DNA of 64,000 nt from CAKMZU01 sp965248335 (GTDB taxonomy: Bacteria > Pseudomonadota > Gammaproteobacteria > Pseudomonadales > DT-91). The stretch spans positions 1,922,001 to 1,986,000 of the forward strand of contig CBDFIY010000003.1 in assembly GCA_965248335.1 (NCBI GenBank), in the 5' to 3' direction. Made by a program: the position numbers and the translations under genes. This document shows, piece by piece, positions 63,052 to 64,000 of this stretch (position 1 is the first letter of the stretch; each line of letters begins with the position of its first letter). Under the pieces are notes generated by a model. It was given only the letters and a program-made list of their open reading frames with translations. It was not told where the DNA came from and ran no database searches.

Positions 63052-63945
63052 ATGCAAGACCCTTCGTCGAGTGCCGCCGTTACTTATTTTCTTCCCGCTT
63101 CTCTTGCCTTAATCTGCTTTGCAATGGGCCTTGGGTTAAAGGCCTCAGACTTTATCCAGCTTATGAGAAAACCAAGTGCTGCGATTATTGGCCTCATTGG
63201 GCAATTGGTTTTATTACCAGCTTTAGCTTTTTTGATTGCCTACGGGACAAACCTACCTACTTATTTTGCTGTGGGGCTTGTTCTCGTTGCTGCTTGTCCA
63301 GGCGGTGCACACTCTAATTTATTGAGTTATCTTGCGAAAGGCGATGTTGCCTTATCTGTATCTTTAACTGCAGTGAGTGGCCTCATTTGTGTAGTGAGCA
63401 TTCCTTTTTATGTTTATTTGGCGAGTATATTTTTTGTAGGGGAGAGTCAGAGGCCTATTGATTTGTCTCTTGTCGATACTTTATCTCAGCTCACATTGAT
63501 TATTTTGCTGCCAATATTGATAGGGATGATGATTAACCGTTATATGAAAAATGTAACTATCCTCAGAAAGCTAGTTAAAATGATTGCCGTATTTTTACTT
63601 GCTCTCATTGTTGTAGGAGCAGCTATGAAAGGTTGGGCTAAAGTGGCTCAATTTGCTGCAGAAATTGGTGTTGCTGTTGTGTTGCTGAATCTTTCAGGGA
63701 TGGCTATAGGTGCGATTTTAGCTAAATCTTTTGGGTTACCCGGCGCTCAGATTGCGACACTGTCGATTGAGGTGGGCGTGCAAAATACAACGCTTGCTTT
63801 CGGGCTGGCTATGACAGTACTTAATAGTTTTGATGTTGCAGTGCCTGCTATTGTTTATGCGTTATGGGTTTATATCGCTGCATTTACTGTTATTTGTATA
63901 AGTCGCTCTCTTTTAAAGGGTAGCTTTAAATTTAAAACCTCATGA
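63052..63945 (+). CDS. Bile acid:sodium symporter family transporter (BASS/SBF)
   Basis: 297-residue inner-membrane protein with nine to ten helices. The SBF signature VLVAACPGGAHSNLLSYLAKGDVALSVSLTAVS and EVGVQNTTLAFGLAM (sodium-site helix crossover) are clear. Bacterial members carry bile acids, pantoate or other organic anions with Na+. With a steroid-ring operon elsewhere in the window a steroid acid is a tempting substrate, but many members carry other compounds. Single gene; the 55 bases after it show nothing. Confidence 0.9.
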   Translation: MQDPSSSAAVTYFLPASLALICFAMGLGLKASDFIQLMRKPSAAIIGLIGQLVLLPALAFLIAYGTNLPTYFAVGLVLVAACPGGAHSNLLSYLAKGDVALSVSLTAVSGLICVVSIPFYVYLASIFFVGESQRPIDLSLVDTLSQLTLIILLPILIGMMINRYMKNVTILRKLVKMIAVFLLALIVVGAAMKGWAKVAQFAAEIGVAVVLLNLSGMAIGAILAKSFGLPGAQIATLSIEVGVQNTTLAFGLAMTVLNSFDVAVPAIVYALWVYIAAFTVICISRSLLKGSFKFKTS

Positions 63946-64000
63946 TGGGTAACTTGGTGAGCGAGTAGGGTGCTTTAACCAGCGATATAAAGAAGGTTAT

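Overview
The window looks like a chromosomal segment of an AT-rich gammaproteobacterium, probably marine or environmental. The evidence is the mnmA-hflD-purB block with roxA beside it, a minCDE operon with a GTG-started minE, a long QueF of the YqcD type, an AlaA-type aminotransferase, a YadG/YadH exporter and E. coli-like tRNA-Glu and tRNA-Gly genes. No replication origin, rRNA, CRISPR array or prophage was seen.

Layout. 1-6400: alaA (3' end cut by the window edge), msrB, two tRNAs, yadG-yadH-queF and a DUF1329 protein. 6500-12600: an alpha/beta hydrolase, an unknown secreted protein, a 1034-residue Ig-like lipoprotein and elbB. 12650-17530: housekeeping block roxA, purB, hflD, mnmA, rluE, all on the minus strand. 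17736-25830: EamA transporter, flavin disulfide reductase, minCDE, a GAPDH/E4PDH-family gene, an M23 peptidase and a GrpB-family protein. 26072-34529: an eight-gene operon for opening steroid rings C and D (IpdA, IpdB, IpdC, EchA20, two acyl-CoA dehydrogenases, FadA6-like thiolase, SDR), with a small Cys-rich exported protein inside it and an inverted repeat at its promoter. 34648-37416: an IS3-family element that cuts a glycosyltransferase gene, then a PAP2 phosphatase. 37738-46748: assorted metabolic, transport and protease genes including putP. 47288-50368: a three-gene operon of a ketoacyl-synthase III, a heme-oxygenase-like diiron protein and an unknown protein, with a small transposable element sitting just before its start codon. 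50707-62633: an accessory region with a divergent KfrA-like/tyrosine recombinase pair, a YaeQ protein and a type I restriction-modification locus. 63052-63945: a bile acid:sodium symporter-family protein.

Mobile sequence is the main feature. (i) Fifteen copies or fragments of the ERIC/IRU palindromic repeat, best known from enterobacteria and vibrios, are spread through the window; two supply the last codons and the stop codon of a gene. (ii) Three copies, identical by eye, of a 254-bp non-coding element have CAGGGC-type inverted ends and perfect 10-bp target duplications, which fits a MITE mobilised by an ISAs1-type transposase. (iii) hsdR is broken by two of these MITEs and by an ISAzo13-like IS with a TTAG duplication. 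Removing the three insertions on paper restores one open frame of 1,153 residues, while hsdM and hsdS remain intact. The locus has therefore probably changed from restriction-modification to methylation only.

Family names come from motifs and remembered sequences, not from searches. Promoters, operators and regulation are inferences from sequence pattern.
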